64,000 nucleotides of DNA from Prorocentrum cordatum. Taxonomy: Eukaryota; Sar; Dinophyceae; Prorocentrales; Prorocentraceae. The stretch spans positions 2,501-66,500 of the forward strand of contig CAUYUJ010019369.1 in the NCBI GenBank assembly GCA_963575745.1, written 5' to 3'. The position numbers and the translations under genes were made by a program. Under the pieces are notes generated by a model. That model was not told where the DNA came from. It searched no databases and was given only the letters and a program-made list of their open reading frames with translations. Position 1 is the stretch's first letter. Each line of letters begins with the position of its first letter. Positions 32,001-44,714 of this stretch are shown one piece after another.

Positions 32001-33450
32001 AATGGCGATGTTGTCGACGATAGTCACAGGTTCCTTGCATTCAGATTTCGGCAACGGTGGTCATACGTCGAACGCCCCCAAAAACAAAATATGCAATTCC
32101 AACATCCAAGAGACCGCCATCCAATCTGAACGGAGACAAACATGCCCATTGCATGACGCCGAGTCTGGGGAGGTTCCGGAATTTCTGGCATTGTGAGTCT
32201 GGAGTTGCCGAACGTAATTTCAGAATTCCTGGAGTTCTGGCTTGCCTTCAAACAATGCGATGTGGAAGCCCTGGAATTTAAGAAGCAAGGTTTTTTTGGC
32301 GATGCGGAATTTCTGGAGGCACGTATTTCGCGCATCGCAATTTCCGAACATGCGTGCTGGGTGATCGGGCGCGCTGGAACAAGTGTTTGCTGTGCTTTTC
32401 ACACAAAACTGCAGTCGTTCGGGGAAGTTGGAACCGAGGATTCCGACGTTGTTCGAAGCGGCCGGCGCAAAGCGAACGCCGTTGAAACCGGGATGTGGGT
32501 GCAACGTGCTTGCGGAGGCCGTAGATGAACATCACCTTCATCAGCGCTGTCACCGCACCATTTTCCACACTCCTTTCCAACCTCCAGAAAACGATGGTCG
32601 CGCTCGGTTCGCAACTCGGGGTTTGTCCAGGAGGCCATCTCGAGGGCGGCCGTGGTAATGATCATGATGTCGCTGGATCAAGGTAGTAAGCCATGTTGGA
32701 CGTTATGCCGCCATCGTCATTGGGCCGCGTGTGTTGGCGCCCGTGCTCTTCTGTGCGTGTCTGGTCTCGACGTGCTCGCCGGTCGGTCTCCGCCGAAGTG
32801 GGTTGGTCTCGTGAACCCTGGTGTTCTGGCCCAATGATCTGCGCCTTCCGCGAAACAACACGACGCTTATGATGCGTCGTCTCCACCTAATCCTAGCTCA
32901 GAGGGTCCCAACTTTTTGCCTGGACATTGATCACCCCTGCAATATGTTCCGATACCGTCTCATGATCAGAGGGCTCCGCCGAATCCATGGCGAGGGAGGA
33001 GTGTTGCGTTAAGCTGACTGTAGAATAATCCTGAAAGGAGGAGGCCGGCCCGCCCGCCGACGCGCGCGAGGGCGTGCACGCTCCTTTTCTGCTATTCAAC
33101 GCCGACGCAGCTGCGGACAGTACGGCGGCGGCAAGTGAAGGCGGCGGCAGCAGGCAGATGGCGCGGAGAGGAGTGCATGGACCCCCCCCGCGGCGGGGTG
33201 CGTGGGATCGCCCCGACCCCCCACCCACTCGGCCTGCACACATGTACAGCCACGGAAACCATCCCCAAAAGCAGTCTTACGGCGCTACCGTGCTTGCCGA
33301 GGGGTAAGAGATCGAAACAACCCGACGAGCCCCACCAGAACTATATCTAAAGCCAGCTCACACCATAAAGGTCTTCCACTCCAATCGCGCCCACATCGCG
33401 TTGGCAAGTCCAAGCGACGCGGGACTGATGCCGACGAAGTCGTACCAGTC
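32000..33450. other. stretch without recognisable gene
   Basis: Mid-GC sequence with repeated GGAATTTCTGG and TCCTGGAG words at 32.17-32.33 kb. Frames are short. Nothing supported. Confidence 0.35.
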
Positions 33451-33455
33451 CGTCT

Positions 33456-34427
33456 TCAAGAAATCACCCCCGCCATCCTTCTTCGCGGCGCCGGGGGGCG
33501 ATGCCATTCAGAGTTAGTCTGCCAGCTCCACTGAGATTGATCTCGCTGGCGGTAATCATAAGTGTCTCTGCCTTTGCCAATGCTCCAGCTGCTGCACTTG
33601 CCCTTGCTCTTGCCCTTGTCGACCGGCCTCGCCTCAGGCGTCGGCGGCGGCGGTGGTGCGGGCCAGGATGCAGAGGCACTTCTCAGTGCTTCACGAGCAT
33701 GATCATCAGAGAATGGGTTCCCCGCGGGTATATCTCCTCTTCTGGCCCAAGCTCGTCTGCGGGGGGCCCATTCTTCTCCCCGCGATTCGTCTTCATGGTC
33801 TCTCATGAATTCTTCATTAGACTCGCTCACGCCAAACCAAACCCATATTCTGTCACTCCCCGTTATCGGCAGATGGCAATCCACTTGAACATAATATCCC
33901 TGGACGTTGCCGTTGTCGCCCCTGCGAGCGTGATCCAGCGAGGGGCCCCAGCCGCCATCGCGCGCGCGGCCACCTAAATCATCGACGGGCTCATCGGCCC
34001 ACGAAAGCGACAGATCACGACCTTTCCACCCAGTAGGAGCTCTGCGCGGCCTCTGATCACGGTCGGGGTCGCCGCCCAACGTGGCTGAGCCGGTGGACAC
34101 TGGGTCGTTCGGGGCTGGTCTAGAGGCACGCCTCTCATTCCAGCCAGTCCAAGCCCCCTCAGTGGCAACCCTCGGACGCCTCAGAGGCGTTCGAGCATTC
34201 CGCGCGCATCTCCACCCCGAAGCGGCCGCGCCACCCGGGGCGTTAGCATCCGCGCGCGGGGCCACTGGGTCCGCAGCGCGCTGGTCAGCAGGCCAAGATG
34301 CGACTGGGTCGTCAAGAGCTACCGGGCAAGGGTCGGCTGACCCGACCTCCTCGGTGAGGTTCGTTACGTATCCAGTGAGTCCGATGCCAGTGTCCGTGAC
34401 AAATTGCCCATAACGGCCGATAGTCAA
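33456..34427 (-). CDS. unrecognised protein-like frame with basic Gly/Lys-rich C-terminus
   Basis: A 323-codon open frame. The N-terminal third is ordinary; the middle has DCHLPITGSDRIWVWFGVSE, which looks genuinely coding. The C-terminal part is Pro-rich, then KGKSKGK and Gln/Trp-rich, the kind of tail seen in retroelement Gag proteins. No zinc knuckle is visible. It follows closely the open stretch at 34.5-35.8 kb on the same strand. I cannot name it. A Gag-like or linker segment of a mobile element is the leading guess. Confidence 0.35.
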   Translation of the reverse strand: MTIGRYGQFVTDTGIGLTGYVTNLTEEVGSADPCPVALDDPVASWPADQRAADPVAPRADANAPGGAAASGWRCARNARTPLRRPRVATEGAWTGWNERRASRPAPNDPVSTGSATLGGDPDRDQRPRRAPTGWKGRDLSLSWADEPVDDLGGRARDGGWGPSLDHARRGDNGNVQGYYVQVDCHLPITGSDRIWVWFGVSESNEEFMRDHEDESRGEEWAPRRRAWARRGDIPAGNPFSDDHAREALRSASASWPAPPPPPTPEARPVDKGKSKGKCSSWSIGKGRDTYDYRQRDQSQWSWQTNSEWHRPPAPRRRMAGVIS

Positions 34428-34526
34428 TCGAGCTCTCGTAAGGGAGACGACCTGGTTAGATGCTTCATAAACTCTATGGCATATTGCATTTCAATACAAC
34501 AGCGTCGGACGGCGCCACGAACTTCG

Positions 34527-35800
34527 TTACCAAAACCTTCGGTCCACGTCTGAAACAGGCCCGACGGTTTCAATCGCTGACCTGATACGGCTGTCCAGCG
34601 CAAGTGCGTCTGTCAGCCTGGGATCCGGGGCAATACCTGCAGCGGTCGTGGTTCGCTGTACTTCATGACCCGGAAGAGCAACATGAAGTCCTTCTGCCAT
34701 GAACGAGAGTACGACTTCACGAACGGCCAACAAGATTCGCCCCCCATCGCCTATGCGCGGGAACTCTTTCATAGGGTGCACCCCAAACTTTTTCAACGAG
34801 CTCAGTCAGTCCTGGCGGCACATCGTGAACAGCATCTTTCTCCAGTCGCACTGCAGCGGCTGGTGTGGTCAAGTACGGAAGAATAAATTGAACGGCGACG
34901 TTGGTAGCGTCACGGCGAGTGGTAGCGACATGTGCCTTTCCGTCGTCCCGCTCAAACTGTAAATCCGCACTCGCGCTCTTCACTTGGTTGCATGACGGAT
35001 CCCGCATCGCTTCAGACAGAGCCCCGGAAGGGGAACAAAATCAAGCCGACAGGGCAGCGTCAATCCTGGGGCCTCCAGCCTGAGACGCGTTGGCACACTG
35101 CCGTCGGGCAGAACGCCTCTCGATGTTACTGCAAGCTGGTCACGAGCCAGAACTACGCCTACCTGCCAGCTGGGCCGGGTACAAAGCGTTGCACTGTCTT
35201 GATACTTAATATTTCCAACGATATTCCAAAAAGCCGCATCGGCGCGTCTCAGCCGTTCGGCGAGCGTGTCCACCGTTGGAATGCCTGCGCCCATTTCTCG
35301 CTTACTCCTTGCCCACAGGTCCCATCCTTCTGGCGGTTCCAATTGCTCAGCATCTGCATGGGTCCAGTCGAAAACGGCAAGAGGGGGACACCGGCATTGA
35401 CGAGCGTACTGATCAACGTCAGAGGACCATATTAACGGCCACCATGTGGCCGCAGTTGGAAGAGCTTCGTTCTCAGATTTTGCCTCGTGCACAAGCCTAT
35501 TCACGAAACGAAGCTTCAACGGCCCGAAAAACTGGAAACAGGGTTCGTGCCGCGCTGGCGGCTGAGCCGCAGCGCTATCAGGAACCCAAATTGGTACGGT
35601 TCCTGGCTGTTGGTTGGACAAGGTCGGTCCTCCCTGTGCGACTTTGACGAGTTCCGTCCGTGTTAGCAACCCATTGCCGCTGATGTTGTTCGGTTTTATT
35701 CGAATTACCCAACGCGTCAATGGAGCTCTTTCTCATTTTCCCAAGTCTTCCTGCAATAACGAGGGAGTCGGACACGATATTGGCACTGAGCTCTCGTCTG
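34527..35800 (-). pseudogene. unrecognised coding-like stretch with frame changes
   Basis: Successive minus-strand segments read WVIRIKPNNISGNGLLTRTE (35.7 kb), FDWTHADAEQLEPPEGWDLW (about 35.38 kb), DLQFERDDGKAHVATTRRDA (about 34.94 kb) and HPMKEFPRIGDGGRILLAVR (about 34.77 kb). The composition is balanced and shifts of frame join them, as in a once-continuous gene of roughly 400 residues. No motif known to me. Confidence 0.4.
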
Positions 35801-36726
35801 ACAATACAGACAGTAACCGAGCCCGGCGCGCGCTGAATGATAATTCTTGCAGATGAATCTCCCGTCGTCGGTCCACGGTTTCGCCCATATGAGTTGGATC
35901 TCTTCCTCGTCTAACTGACAGCGGTTAGCAGTGGGCCGTATCTCCCCGTCGGTAAATATCCACGCTCTGATTGAATCAGGCGCGAACGAATCCTCGTAGG
36001 CGGTCCATTATTAGGCGCGCCCAGTGCCCAAACTACCTGAGGCTCTGGATTCTGGGTAGAGCTCAATTTCACAATTCGGGCTACGTCATGAAATCGTGCC
36101 TTTTTCCGCTGTTACTAGAGCACCATCACGGCAGATTCGGCATCCGAGGCGCCCCGTTACACCCCCATTGAAAACAACGACATATTGCCAAGTAGAACTG
36201 TGAGCCCCACAGCATTGGTTTGACATTAGACGGCCACGCCCCTGAAGTTGGAGGCTCCCGTTCCTTCGGGACGGAGGCCGGACTCAAATAACTTCTACCC
36301 AGCGGGGCCTCCCCATCTCTCCGCTTGCGAAGCCAGGAAGGGATGTGCTCACTCTGTTCTTCCTGGAAATCACGTCGTGTCGGAATGAAACGAAGAAGTC
36401 CGCAATCAGGTTCTTTGCGCAGCCCATCGTGTTGTTTATCAGGAAGTCAAATGATTCCCAATCCTGCCATTGAATCCTTAATGGCATGGATGCTGGTCAT
36501 ACGCAACAGCGGCCCAGGGCATTTCGCCATGGCAAACTCATATGGTGCAGACATGCGCTCTATATCGTGAACAAAACATGAGCGTCCATGGAATGCACGA
36601 TCAAATACTGGAATCGGCCGGCATCCACGCTTTTCCCTTTCAATGGAAACTATTCGGTCTCGTCATCCCCATCGCCGACTGAGTCGTGAGAGATAGGTGC
36701 CCTAAGACAGCCTTCCCGATAACCCT

Positions 36727-38264
36727 TCAGTTTGAGTCTCCTAGGACGTCGGGGCCATCGGCCTCGATTACAAAGATCTGAACTACTCCAAGCGGCAACG
36801 CGGTTAAACCGTGCACCGCGAGGGCAGTCGTAGCATGCGTTATGTCATCGGTTTCCATCTTAGCGATGCGGTCACTGGAATAGACCCACCCTCCGGACGA
36901 AAGAACGAGCGCAATCCGCACAGCGTCTTGCAAGGTAGGTCGCATGTTCCTCGACGCCGATCGCAGCAGCTTGTTGCGATGACTACACTTTCTCCGAAAT
37001 TCACTGCTAAGGAATTCCCTCTGCCCTTCCCCGCGTCTTTCTCTGCTTCCTCGGCCAAGCCGGGAACATCAGTGGGGTGGCGCAAAGGTCGCCTGGGGTA
37101 GGATGTCCGGCTGAGCATCCGAATCATATTCGGCTCGGAGGAATAGGGCGGATTGCGAGAACCCTTCTGTTCGAAGCTCCCCCAGCAACGTAAACGCGGC
37201 ATCATGTGCCACGTCGCCATTTTCTCGAATAACGCTGCAAGTGCGCCCGCGAAACGCTGCAACATGGGGTGGCGCCGGGCCAGCCCTGTGAGCTTCAACA
37301 ATTTGCTTCCGTAGCTCGTCAGATGTATCCTGGCGCGTAGTCTCACGCTCGGCATCCCGAAGATATAGCTCCTCCTCTGTAACATACAGCTTTGCATGGT
37401 TAGCACTTCTCGCCCTTCCCGGGACGTCCCGTTCCTTCGGGCGAAGCTATTGCTGCTCGGGGGATGGCGGAACATATGCACGTAAAAACCAACTGACTGG
37501 TCCCGCTCCGGCTACCGCGTCCTCCTCAAATTTGGAAGTCAGGTAGAACCTGTCCCCCGTATAAAGGATTTTCAGCTGCGCATTGACCGCTGACGTCTGA
37601 GCCAGGCTCTTCTTCTTCGCATTCTGAACCGCCTATTGCGTCGTCTCCAGGACCGGTTCAACCGGGCTGAACCACAGGTGCAGCGGCCCTCAGCGCATCG
37701 GGGACTTCACGAGACACCTCGAAGTCCTCATAACGGTCAAGACTAAAATAACGTATTGTGGGCCCAAGTTTCGTGGGGCAATGAGTATTTAGTTGATTCA
37801 TGCGTTCGCCCATGAGCTGCCACGAAATATCGCGTAGCCCAGGTGGCCATCTCCTCATCGAGATGCTGAGCCTCCATCTCCGTCAGAACCCTCGCCCCTT
37901 GAGGTTGGCCCCCGTTAGGGCGAACGTGCCAGAGCCTGTTCAAGGCATTTGCAAGCGAAAACTTGGCCCGGTCTGATCCCGGTCCGAAGTGGGCATGTAG
38001 AAGGGTTCTGGCAATCGACGACGCGCAATCCTCATCCCCGAGGTCTTGTGGGGGCATGGGCAGGGCGTCAGATGATCCAACTGCCGGAACTTCCCCCATC
38101 ACCATGGTCTGCCTTTTGCTCGCCCCCAGGTGCAGACCTCGGAGGGGGGCGAACCAGCATGTCAAGCCAAAATGCCCCCGTCTTTCGGAGGTCAACACTT
38201 CGAGGACTACTTGGCTAGCACTGGCTGTGCCAGGCTGCCCGCCATGATCATCGGGCGGCTTCAA
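36727..38264 (-). pseudogene. unrecognised coding-like segments
   Basis: Two segments stand out: 38264-37743 (173 codons), with ARTLLHAHFGPGSDRAKFSL and HLDEEMATWATRYFVAAHGR; and 36945-36727, with DAVRIALVLSSGGWVYSSDR and ALAVHGLTALPLGVVQIFVI. Both have balanced amino-acid use unlike the repeat-driven frames. The DNA between them is open only in short pieces. They may be exons or frameshifted pieces of the same gene as the 33.4-35.8 kb stretches. Function unknown. Confidence 0.35.
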
Positions 38265-39047
38265 AGCTCCCCCCTTCGGGTCCCGGACTCAGGTTCGGCG
38301 GATCTTTGGGCGGAAGCGAGAGAGTCGCAACTGGGATTACAGCTAGGCGGCCCCCGCAGGAATAGGCGGGCCAGGTGGCCTCGGCGAAATTCTCCTCGAG
38401 CGCGGGCATATAACGGAAGCTTCTGCGCCTTGGCCTCCGGGCCGCCCGCTACCACTTGGCCGCGCCAATGGCTTCGGAGGAGTTGGTGGCTCAGGAGGCG
38501 GCGGAAGCTTCTTCGGTGCGTGCCGCGGGGGAACCTGGCCCCCGAGCGGTGGAACTGCCGGAGCCTGGCTCGTAGCACGTTCATCACCGCCTGCTTGGAC
38601 CTCATATCCGCTGGGGGCGGCGGCGGCTTCGCCGGCCTCGGATCCGCCGGAGGCGGTGGCGGCTATGCGAATCCTGGATCCGCTGGCGGCGGCGGCGGCT
38701 TCGCAGGCACGGTGTGGAACTGTGCCCCAGCACCGCTCGGTGGAACCGGCGGTAGCTGGGCCTCGACAGCAGGGGGCAAGCCCGAAGCAGACCCGCTCGC
38801 CAGCTGAGCCGGTGGCTTGGCCTTTGCCTCAGTAAAGGCTTCGCCTCTCGCGAATAGTTTCCTCCGGCGCGCCATCCGACAGTGGGTGCGCAGAAGCAAT
38901 GTCGACCTTTGCTTCTCAAATGTGTCCAGATTCCCCCCGTCGAGGGTTCAAAATCCAGGTGTGGCGATGCGTGTTCCTGCCAGCTCATGGGTTGAAGGCC
39001 CGGGACCCACTCACATTGCGCCGCTCTGACTCTGTCAGTATTACTGG

Positions 39048-41591
39048 TTATGTCGGGGTCTCTGCCCCTTTCAATTCAAGCCCGAAATCTTTGTCAATTG
39101 CTTCGCCATCTCGGAAAAGATGTCGCATCAACGCCCAAGTGCCCCCATTCACATGAAGAGCGGCAGGAGTCCAATGATAAATGCGTATCTCGGACAAAAC
39201 AATATCGGCTGGATCCTTCGTACACTTTTGAGTCGGACAGTTGTTGGCAGTGACGCTCTTCGGGCTGCCCCAAAACACGATCCCTACAGTGTTTCATTAA
39301 ACGTCGACAAATGTCCCCATCCGCCATCGTGTACTTCGCTTGGACAGAGGGGTCGCCTTCCTCATATGGGAACGAGCATGCCCCGACATTGCCCTGCTTC
39401 ACGTTTCCACCGCACTTGGGATCCGATGCGAGGAGATGGTGCCCTTCTAGCAGGGCGTGGAGCATTCTTACTGAGATTCCATGAGACTGCCTTTACCAGA
39501 CCCTTCCAGAAATCAGCTCCTCCATCTTCTTGTCTTTTACCCTGAGAGGAAGTGTCAGCTGAACGCAACAGTAATTCTCTGCGTGCTCAGACAAATTGCC
39601 GCCTTCTCCCACATGATGTGGTCGGCAATGGATCTGGGTCCTCCTCGCACCAATCGATCACGTCGCGCAGTGAAGAACTTTGCCCAGTTTGGGATCAGGC
39701 ATTCAGCAGAAAGGGTCGGCCTACGGGTAGACCGCTGGAGCAGATGTTCCGTCAGCCACATTTTCCCCTGAACTGACATATTCAGCCAATCGCAAGCAGA
39801 AGCATGCACGATTTTGCCGGCGCGGCTCTGCATTTGTCGCAGAATGGCTTCGTGATCTTCTCCTGGCCATAAGTTGTTCGGGCTGTCACCGCGTTCCATC
39901 AACTTCTGCGCTCCCAAATGCGTTGGGAACGCGGTTATTCCCTCGCCCCCCATAACTCTGGCCACGGTATGGCGCGACAGTTTGACGGGCCATCTGCGCG
40001 CACCATGATCTCCCATAGGAGGGTATGTTCTCCCTTCTGTCTTCCCTGTCACGGGGACTTCTCCTCCTGTTTCGTTCTCATGACATTTCACCCTCATCTC
40101 CCGTTCGCAGCGCTCTGGCGGGGTCTCAGCAGCTGGCGCCCCGGTGGGTTCGAAGGATCGCGCGCGACTCTTCGTTGGACTCACGGCTGCGCCGGAACCG
40201 GCGGCGGCCGCGACGCGACCTAGACACTCCTCGGCTGCGCCGGCAAGGCCAGGGGTTGACCCGACTACATCTACATCAGCCTGCGGTTGCTCCGCCGAGC
40301 CGCCAGCGCGCTGAGCTACCGCGGCGCCCCCTGCAGCCTGTCCGGCTATGCCAGCGGGAGACTGGGCTGACGGCGGTGACATCTCGACTTGCCCAACTGC
40401 TTCCTGCACGCGCTGATCGATTCCAATCTTCTGCCCGGGTTGCCTCAAGGTTTGCCCCTTAGGGGGCAAGGTGGCTTCGTTCGAGGAAGAAATGGAGCTC
40501 CCTCCATTACACATAGCTCCAATGCCCTTCTCCCGTCGATGAGAAATTGCACCATTCCTTGCACGGCAGGGAATGCCGTGCCCAGCCATTCGAACCGTCT
40601 GAGACGGCAAGAAAATGATTCGCGCCGAGACGGTCGGGAAATGGGAGCGCGCCGAGAGTCGATTGTGGCGCGCCCGGGCCCGTTGGGCACCATTGAGTCC
40701 AATATGGCGCTATCTCGTCGCATGTCGCTCCCATATCCGTGGGTGTTTTTACCTTCCTATACAAGCTGGCACCATCCAGAATCATTATTCTAGGCTGAAC
40801 TCCTCCAATTGCTTTGCATCGCTCGATGCGATTCATTCTTGCTCTCACGAGTGCAGCAACATCATCCCAGAGCTCGTCCACCTGAAAACCGCTGGTCTCT
40901 ACCAACGAAAAAATATCCGGATAGCTCCTGACTTGGAACGGCCCACCGCCGCATCAAGCATTCTTTCAGCGACCTCGAAGACATTAGTAAGTGCCATGAT
41001 CTACCTAGCAGGACCGAAAAGTTTCTCACATGTTTCGGCGAAGCCGACAAAGTTGCACTGGCCCCCGTCCGAAAAATCATTTAAGGACCAAAATATAAAT
41101 TGCACACGCGCATGCCATCCTGGTACGAAATGGCCCTCAGTTGTAAACGCTGGCACAGTCCAAACGTCTTTCTTAGTCAACTCGAGCAGTGCTTTCCCGT
41201 CGGCAATCCCACTCGCATCAGCTCGAACACCATGGAAGCGCGAATGCATATGATGCCGGAAGCCTGTGCACGGACCAAGCTTCTTCCCGTCATCTCCATA
41301 GAATGTGCGCGTTGAGTCCGATGCAATACGATGAGCTGCGGACCATAAATTATACGACTGGTACGATGACTTTGCAAGTGGGCGGAAGAACGCTGTCAGT
41401 GGCTTTCCAGTCCTCACCATTGCCGATGGATCTTCGCCGGCAAAAGTAATGCACCCGTGACCATTCACCTCCGCTAAGCGAGTGATGGCCTGGCATGTTG
41501 CCTGCAAATTTAGCCATGCTGCCGAGTGATGGAGGCCAGGATCAATTACAGCAAAATTCAAATGGAATATGTCTTCGATGCATTTACCCAT
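39048..41591 (-). pseudogene. unrecognised coding-like block (several segments)
   Basis: Order on the minus strand: 41591-41001 (196 codons, with HLNFAVIDPGLHHSAAWLNL and SSYQSYNLWSAAHRIASDS); 40998-40900 (MALTNVFEVAERMLDAAVGR); after a frame change 40960-40507 (ETSGFQVDELWDDVAALVRA and GGVQPRIMILDGASLYRK); then a frame 40610-39555 whose Ala/Gln/Pro-rich centre is low complexity but whose end is protein-like (HASACDWLNMSVQGKMWLTE); then 39278-39048 (IRIYHWTPAALHVNGGTWAL). It looks like a large decayed or intron-containing gene. No catalytic signature recognised. Confidence 0.4.
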
Positions 41592-41599
41592 TCGGATGG

Positions 41600-42810
41600 A
41601 GCATCACCACCTAGAGGTTCGGCTAAGCCGTCCCCTGTTTGTCTCCTGTGCTCCAACACGTTCCAAATGCCACGGGCCAAGTAACTCGGGTCGGGCCCCC
41701 CTGCCCCCCCCCCCCCCCGCGCGAGCTAGGGGGGGCGTCGGGCCCGGGCGGGGGGGGGGGGCGCCCCCTCCGCCTCCGCTAGGTGCACCTGGAGGCGGTC
41801 GGGCGTCTATGCGATAGCCGCCCGTTCCAGCAGGCGCCCCCCGACCGCCGGCCGAGCCAGGAGGGGGGGGGGGGGCGTCGCCCCCGTTGCCAGATGCGCT
41901 GGAGAAGGCGGAGGCACCACCCTCAGGGGCCTGCACAGGGCCACCAAACTGGCATAGCGAAGCCTCTGATGGAGGCGCCTGTTTCTCGGCCTCTGAGGCA
42001 AGCTCAGCTCTGACACTCTTGGCTGGTCTTGGGTTGCCAGCATCATTCGACTTCCTCTGCGGCAATTGTTCTTCTGCTGCCATGGAAATCCCAGCGTCTG
42101 GAGCTTTTTCTGCTTCCGCTGGTCTCGATTCGCGGGCGTCGCTTGGTGCGTCTGCGGTAGGTTTCCTTCCGTCGCTCGAAGCATTTCGTTTCCTGGGACT
42201 GTCGCTTTCACCTCAGGCGGCTGAGCCGTCGAGTGGAGCCTTGCCCTCTTCGATGAGGGCTCCTCCTGCAGCACCTTCCACTCTCGATACTCTGCCAGGG
42301 CCTTGTCGGCCAGGGCTTGTTCAACCGCGTGTGTTTCGTTTTGCATTAATATCCCCTCCAATTACTGGGGGAGCGAAATGCGTTCCCCACTCGTCGACGG
42401 CGGAGCCGCGCGGGGTCTTCCTTTGGGAAGGCCCCCAAATGTTGATGAACACTACTTGATTCGCTTGTCGGATTGGAACACGAGCTGTTACAAAATGTCC
42501 CGCGCCCTTCATAGAAGTTAACTCCGGCGGGCTCACCGCGATCGCAGCTCCGAACAAATCTACTGTTTCGATCACTGGGCGGCCCGCTGTAAAATTGGCA
42601 TCTCAAAATCGTGCGAGGGCCGACGTGGGACTGAAAATGCTGACGCGCTCTGATGCAATCAGGGCCCGGGGGAGGGCCGTCAAAGCTCCCCCTGTAATGT
42701 TTCCTTGGATATTTCTGACGCGCGGCCCAGAAGACAAGAAACGGGTCCTCGGACATCCTGCTACATAGTCTTTGGATGACTGGTTCGTTACACGCCTTTA
42801 GAATGCGCAT
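41600..42810 (-). pseudogene. unrecognised segments, Gly/Pro-rich tract and coding-like end
   Basis: 42361-42160 reads HAVEQALADKALAEYREWKV, a likely helix. 42480-42330 reads VVFINIWGPSQ followed by PVIGGDINA, which faintly recalls the INxYGPS and GGDxNA strings of LINE AP-endonucleases, but spacing and the rest do not fit well. 41690-41880 is a G/C-homopolymer-rich tract. Unassigned. Confidence 0.25.
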
Positions 42811-42988
42811 GAAGGTGCCTATTCAGCACAACCCGCTGCGTCCAACGGCTTGGAGGGATCGCTTGCCAATGAAATTGACAGCGGACATGCACCCCTGGCG
42901 CAGGCGCCCCCAGATGGCACTTGCGTTTTATCTCAACACCTGTCCATTCAGTGCAGCCCGATCCCGACGCGTCGCCTAACTCAACGCG

Positions 42989-43400
42989 TTATATTATGGG
43001 CCTCGTTGCTGAGGCCTTGGTTGCCCTCACCGACTGAGTCGGCGGGGAATCCTTTGTCCTCCGCTTCTCGGCCACCTTTTGCAACAGCTTGTCGGGGTCG
43101 TCTGGGATGGCCAGGCGTTGAAGGCAATCTTTGTCATGCACGTAGCTCTCTGCGCGCTCTCCTCGGACAGTTTGCCGGCATGTTCTCCAGCAGTGGTCGG
43201 ACCATTCGGGGTCCTCGTAATGATCCTTCGATGGGGCCGTCACTGACTCTTCTTGCATCTCGCCAAGCCTGAATTGCGTGCATCCGAGCCCCGCGAGGCA
43301 TTGGCAACCCAGAGAGAAAACCACTTCGCTTTCCTGGTCATCTCGGACGGTTGAACCGCCGAAGATCGATCTGCGAGCGGTAGGTTTTGGGCTGGGATCC
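42989..43400 (-). other. coding-like tail with Cys/His cluster
   Basis: The minus frame to 42989 reads GCQCLAGLGCTQFRLGEMQE, then HYEDPEWSDHCWRTCRQTVR and PDDPDKLLQKVAEKRRTKDS. The C/H spacing might bind zinc. It may continue the methyltransferase-like fragment through a frame change or be a separate exon. Unnamed. Confidence 0.3.
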
Positions 43401-43469
43401 AAGGCCCGCGAGGGGGGCGAGGCCGCGGCTACGCGGCGGCCATTCCTGTGGGGAGGCCGGCCTTTGGCG

Positions 43470-43931
43470 AGCCCACCCCAGCTTTTGAGAGAAAACGGCG
43501 CCGGCGCATGGGTCATGACTGGAGGAGGCAGGATCAAATAATGAGTAAGATGCAGCGCGCGCAAGCACGACATGAACCTATCGAGCAAACTCGTTTGTAC
43601 AATAATCAGCCAGCTTGCCATCCTTACCCCGCGCTTCAACACGCGCATGCGTGCCGTCCTAATTGCGCTCAAAGCCAGTCGTTACTAGGTCCGACGTGGA
43701 GGCGATCGCGCATGGTTTCTTCATGCGGTTTCCTATTCTGTCTCGGAAGCCGCACGCGCACCCGCGCAGAACTGATTTGCGCAATCCCATTTCACGCACA
43801 AAAGCCTTAACTTGAGGGTCTCTCCAATATTGGCGCTGGCTGGGCCACCCCACGCAAGCGGTCTCCCCGCTTCGACGACAGCGCGCAATCTCCATGACAT
43901 TCCAGAGCAAGTGTCCGAAATCCGTCTTCAT
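43470..43931 (-). pseudogene. C-terminal fragment of C5-methyltransferase-like domain (GWP variant)
   Basis: One minus-strand frame with two in-frame stops reads ARCRRSGETACVGWPSQRQY, then FVREMGLRKSVLRGCACGFR, then RMKKPCAIASTSDLV, a stop, DGTHARVEARGKDGKLADYC, and NEFAR, a stop, VHVVLA. The pattern (xWP at the EN motif position, a Cys-rich G-C-x-x-G step, KPxxIxTS, DGxHxxxxG, YxxxFAR) is the one I associate with the C-terminal half of methyltransferase-like domains in dinoflagellate mobile elements. The N-terminal FSG half is not adjacent. A zinc-ligand-like C/H stretch follows in another frame at 43.2-43.3 kb. Non-functional. Confidence 0.5.
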
Positions 43932-43939
43932 TCCAGGAA

Positions 43940-44700
43940 GCCTACGCGGGTGCCTATGGTCACCCTCTTACGGAAATAATGAGCTTCATTAACATATTGC
44001 CAGGGAGGGCCCCCCGCACATAGGATCGAACCCCAGAGGGAAGTGCGTTTTCCTTTGAACTCTTCTGCGTCCGCTAGCGCCTTGAAAAATTACCCTCATC
44101 CGTTCTCGTGGCCTGGCGCTCGGTATATCGTAAGACCTTATAAGAATTATCCGCAAAATTCATGGGTTTGCGGATTCTACTGTTGGGTCCACAGCAATAT
44201 TCAATTATCATTCGTTCACCGTTCCATTCGTCTGCTGACATCGATTGGTCCTTCCCTTGCTGTGTGTGGTGTCGACTGAGTCAACCCATTGTTTTGCAAT
44301 TTGGCCGCGGCCGCGTCAGCAATCGCACGATCGCCCCCCCCCCCCTCTCTCCAAGCATTTCTTGGGCATTGGAAACTTGCATTTGAAAATCCGAAGCGTC
44401 TGATTCGCTGTCGGTCATATCAAACATGGCCATCATTTCTTTGTCTTCTCTCGATTTGCGCATGTGGGAGCTTTTCCTGGAACCTGCCTTTTCTGTAGCG
44501 GAAGGCATTGCGCCGCGTGCATTTTCGGCTAAGCCGCATGCATCATTGGCACCTTGCTCGGGCCACGGCAGCTGAGCCGGGAGCCGGTGCCGGACGCATT
44601 GTTTGGCCACTAGGCCTGGTTGTACCAGCTGGCGGTGTAACCGGTTCCATGACCATCCCTGTTCTAAGTATAGTCATCGCAGGCTTATCTTTGGTGGCTC
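43940..44700. other. stretch without recognisable gene
   Basis: Mid-GC sequence with a short C-run at 44335-44345. No supported feature. A short minus frame (44610-44281) has a Ser/Asp-rich acidic patch but no motif. Confidence 0.35.
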
Positions 44701-44714
44701 TCTTCTTCCCCACA

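Noticed and set aside
42330-42480. VVFINIWGPS...PVIGGDINA as a LINE AP-endonuclease
   Set aside because: Only two short strings resemble the motifs; no catalytic Glu, Asp-Asn pair or SDH motif was found at the proper spacing.
43990-44050. GGTTCGATCC-like string on the minus strand as a tRNA T-loop
   Set aside because: The flanking bases do not form a T-stem or acceptor stem, and no anticodon arm could be placed.
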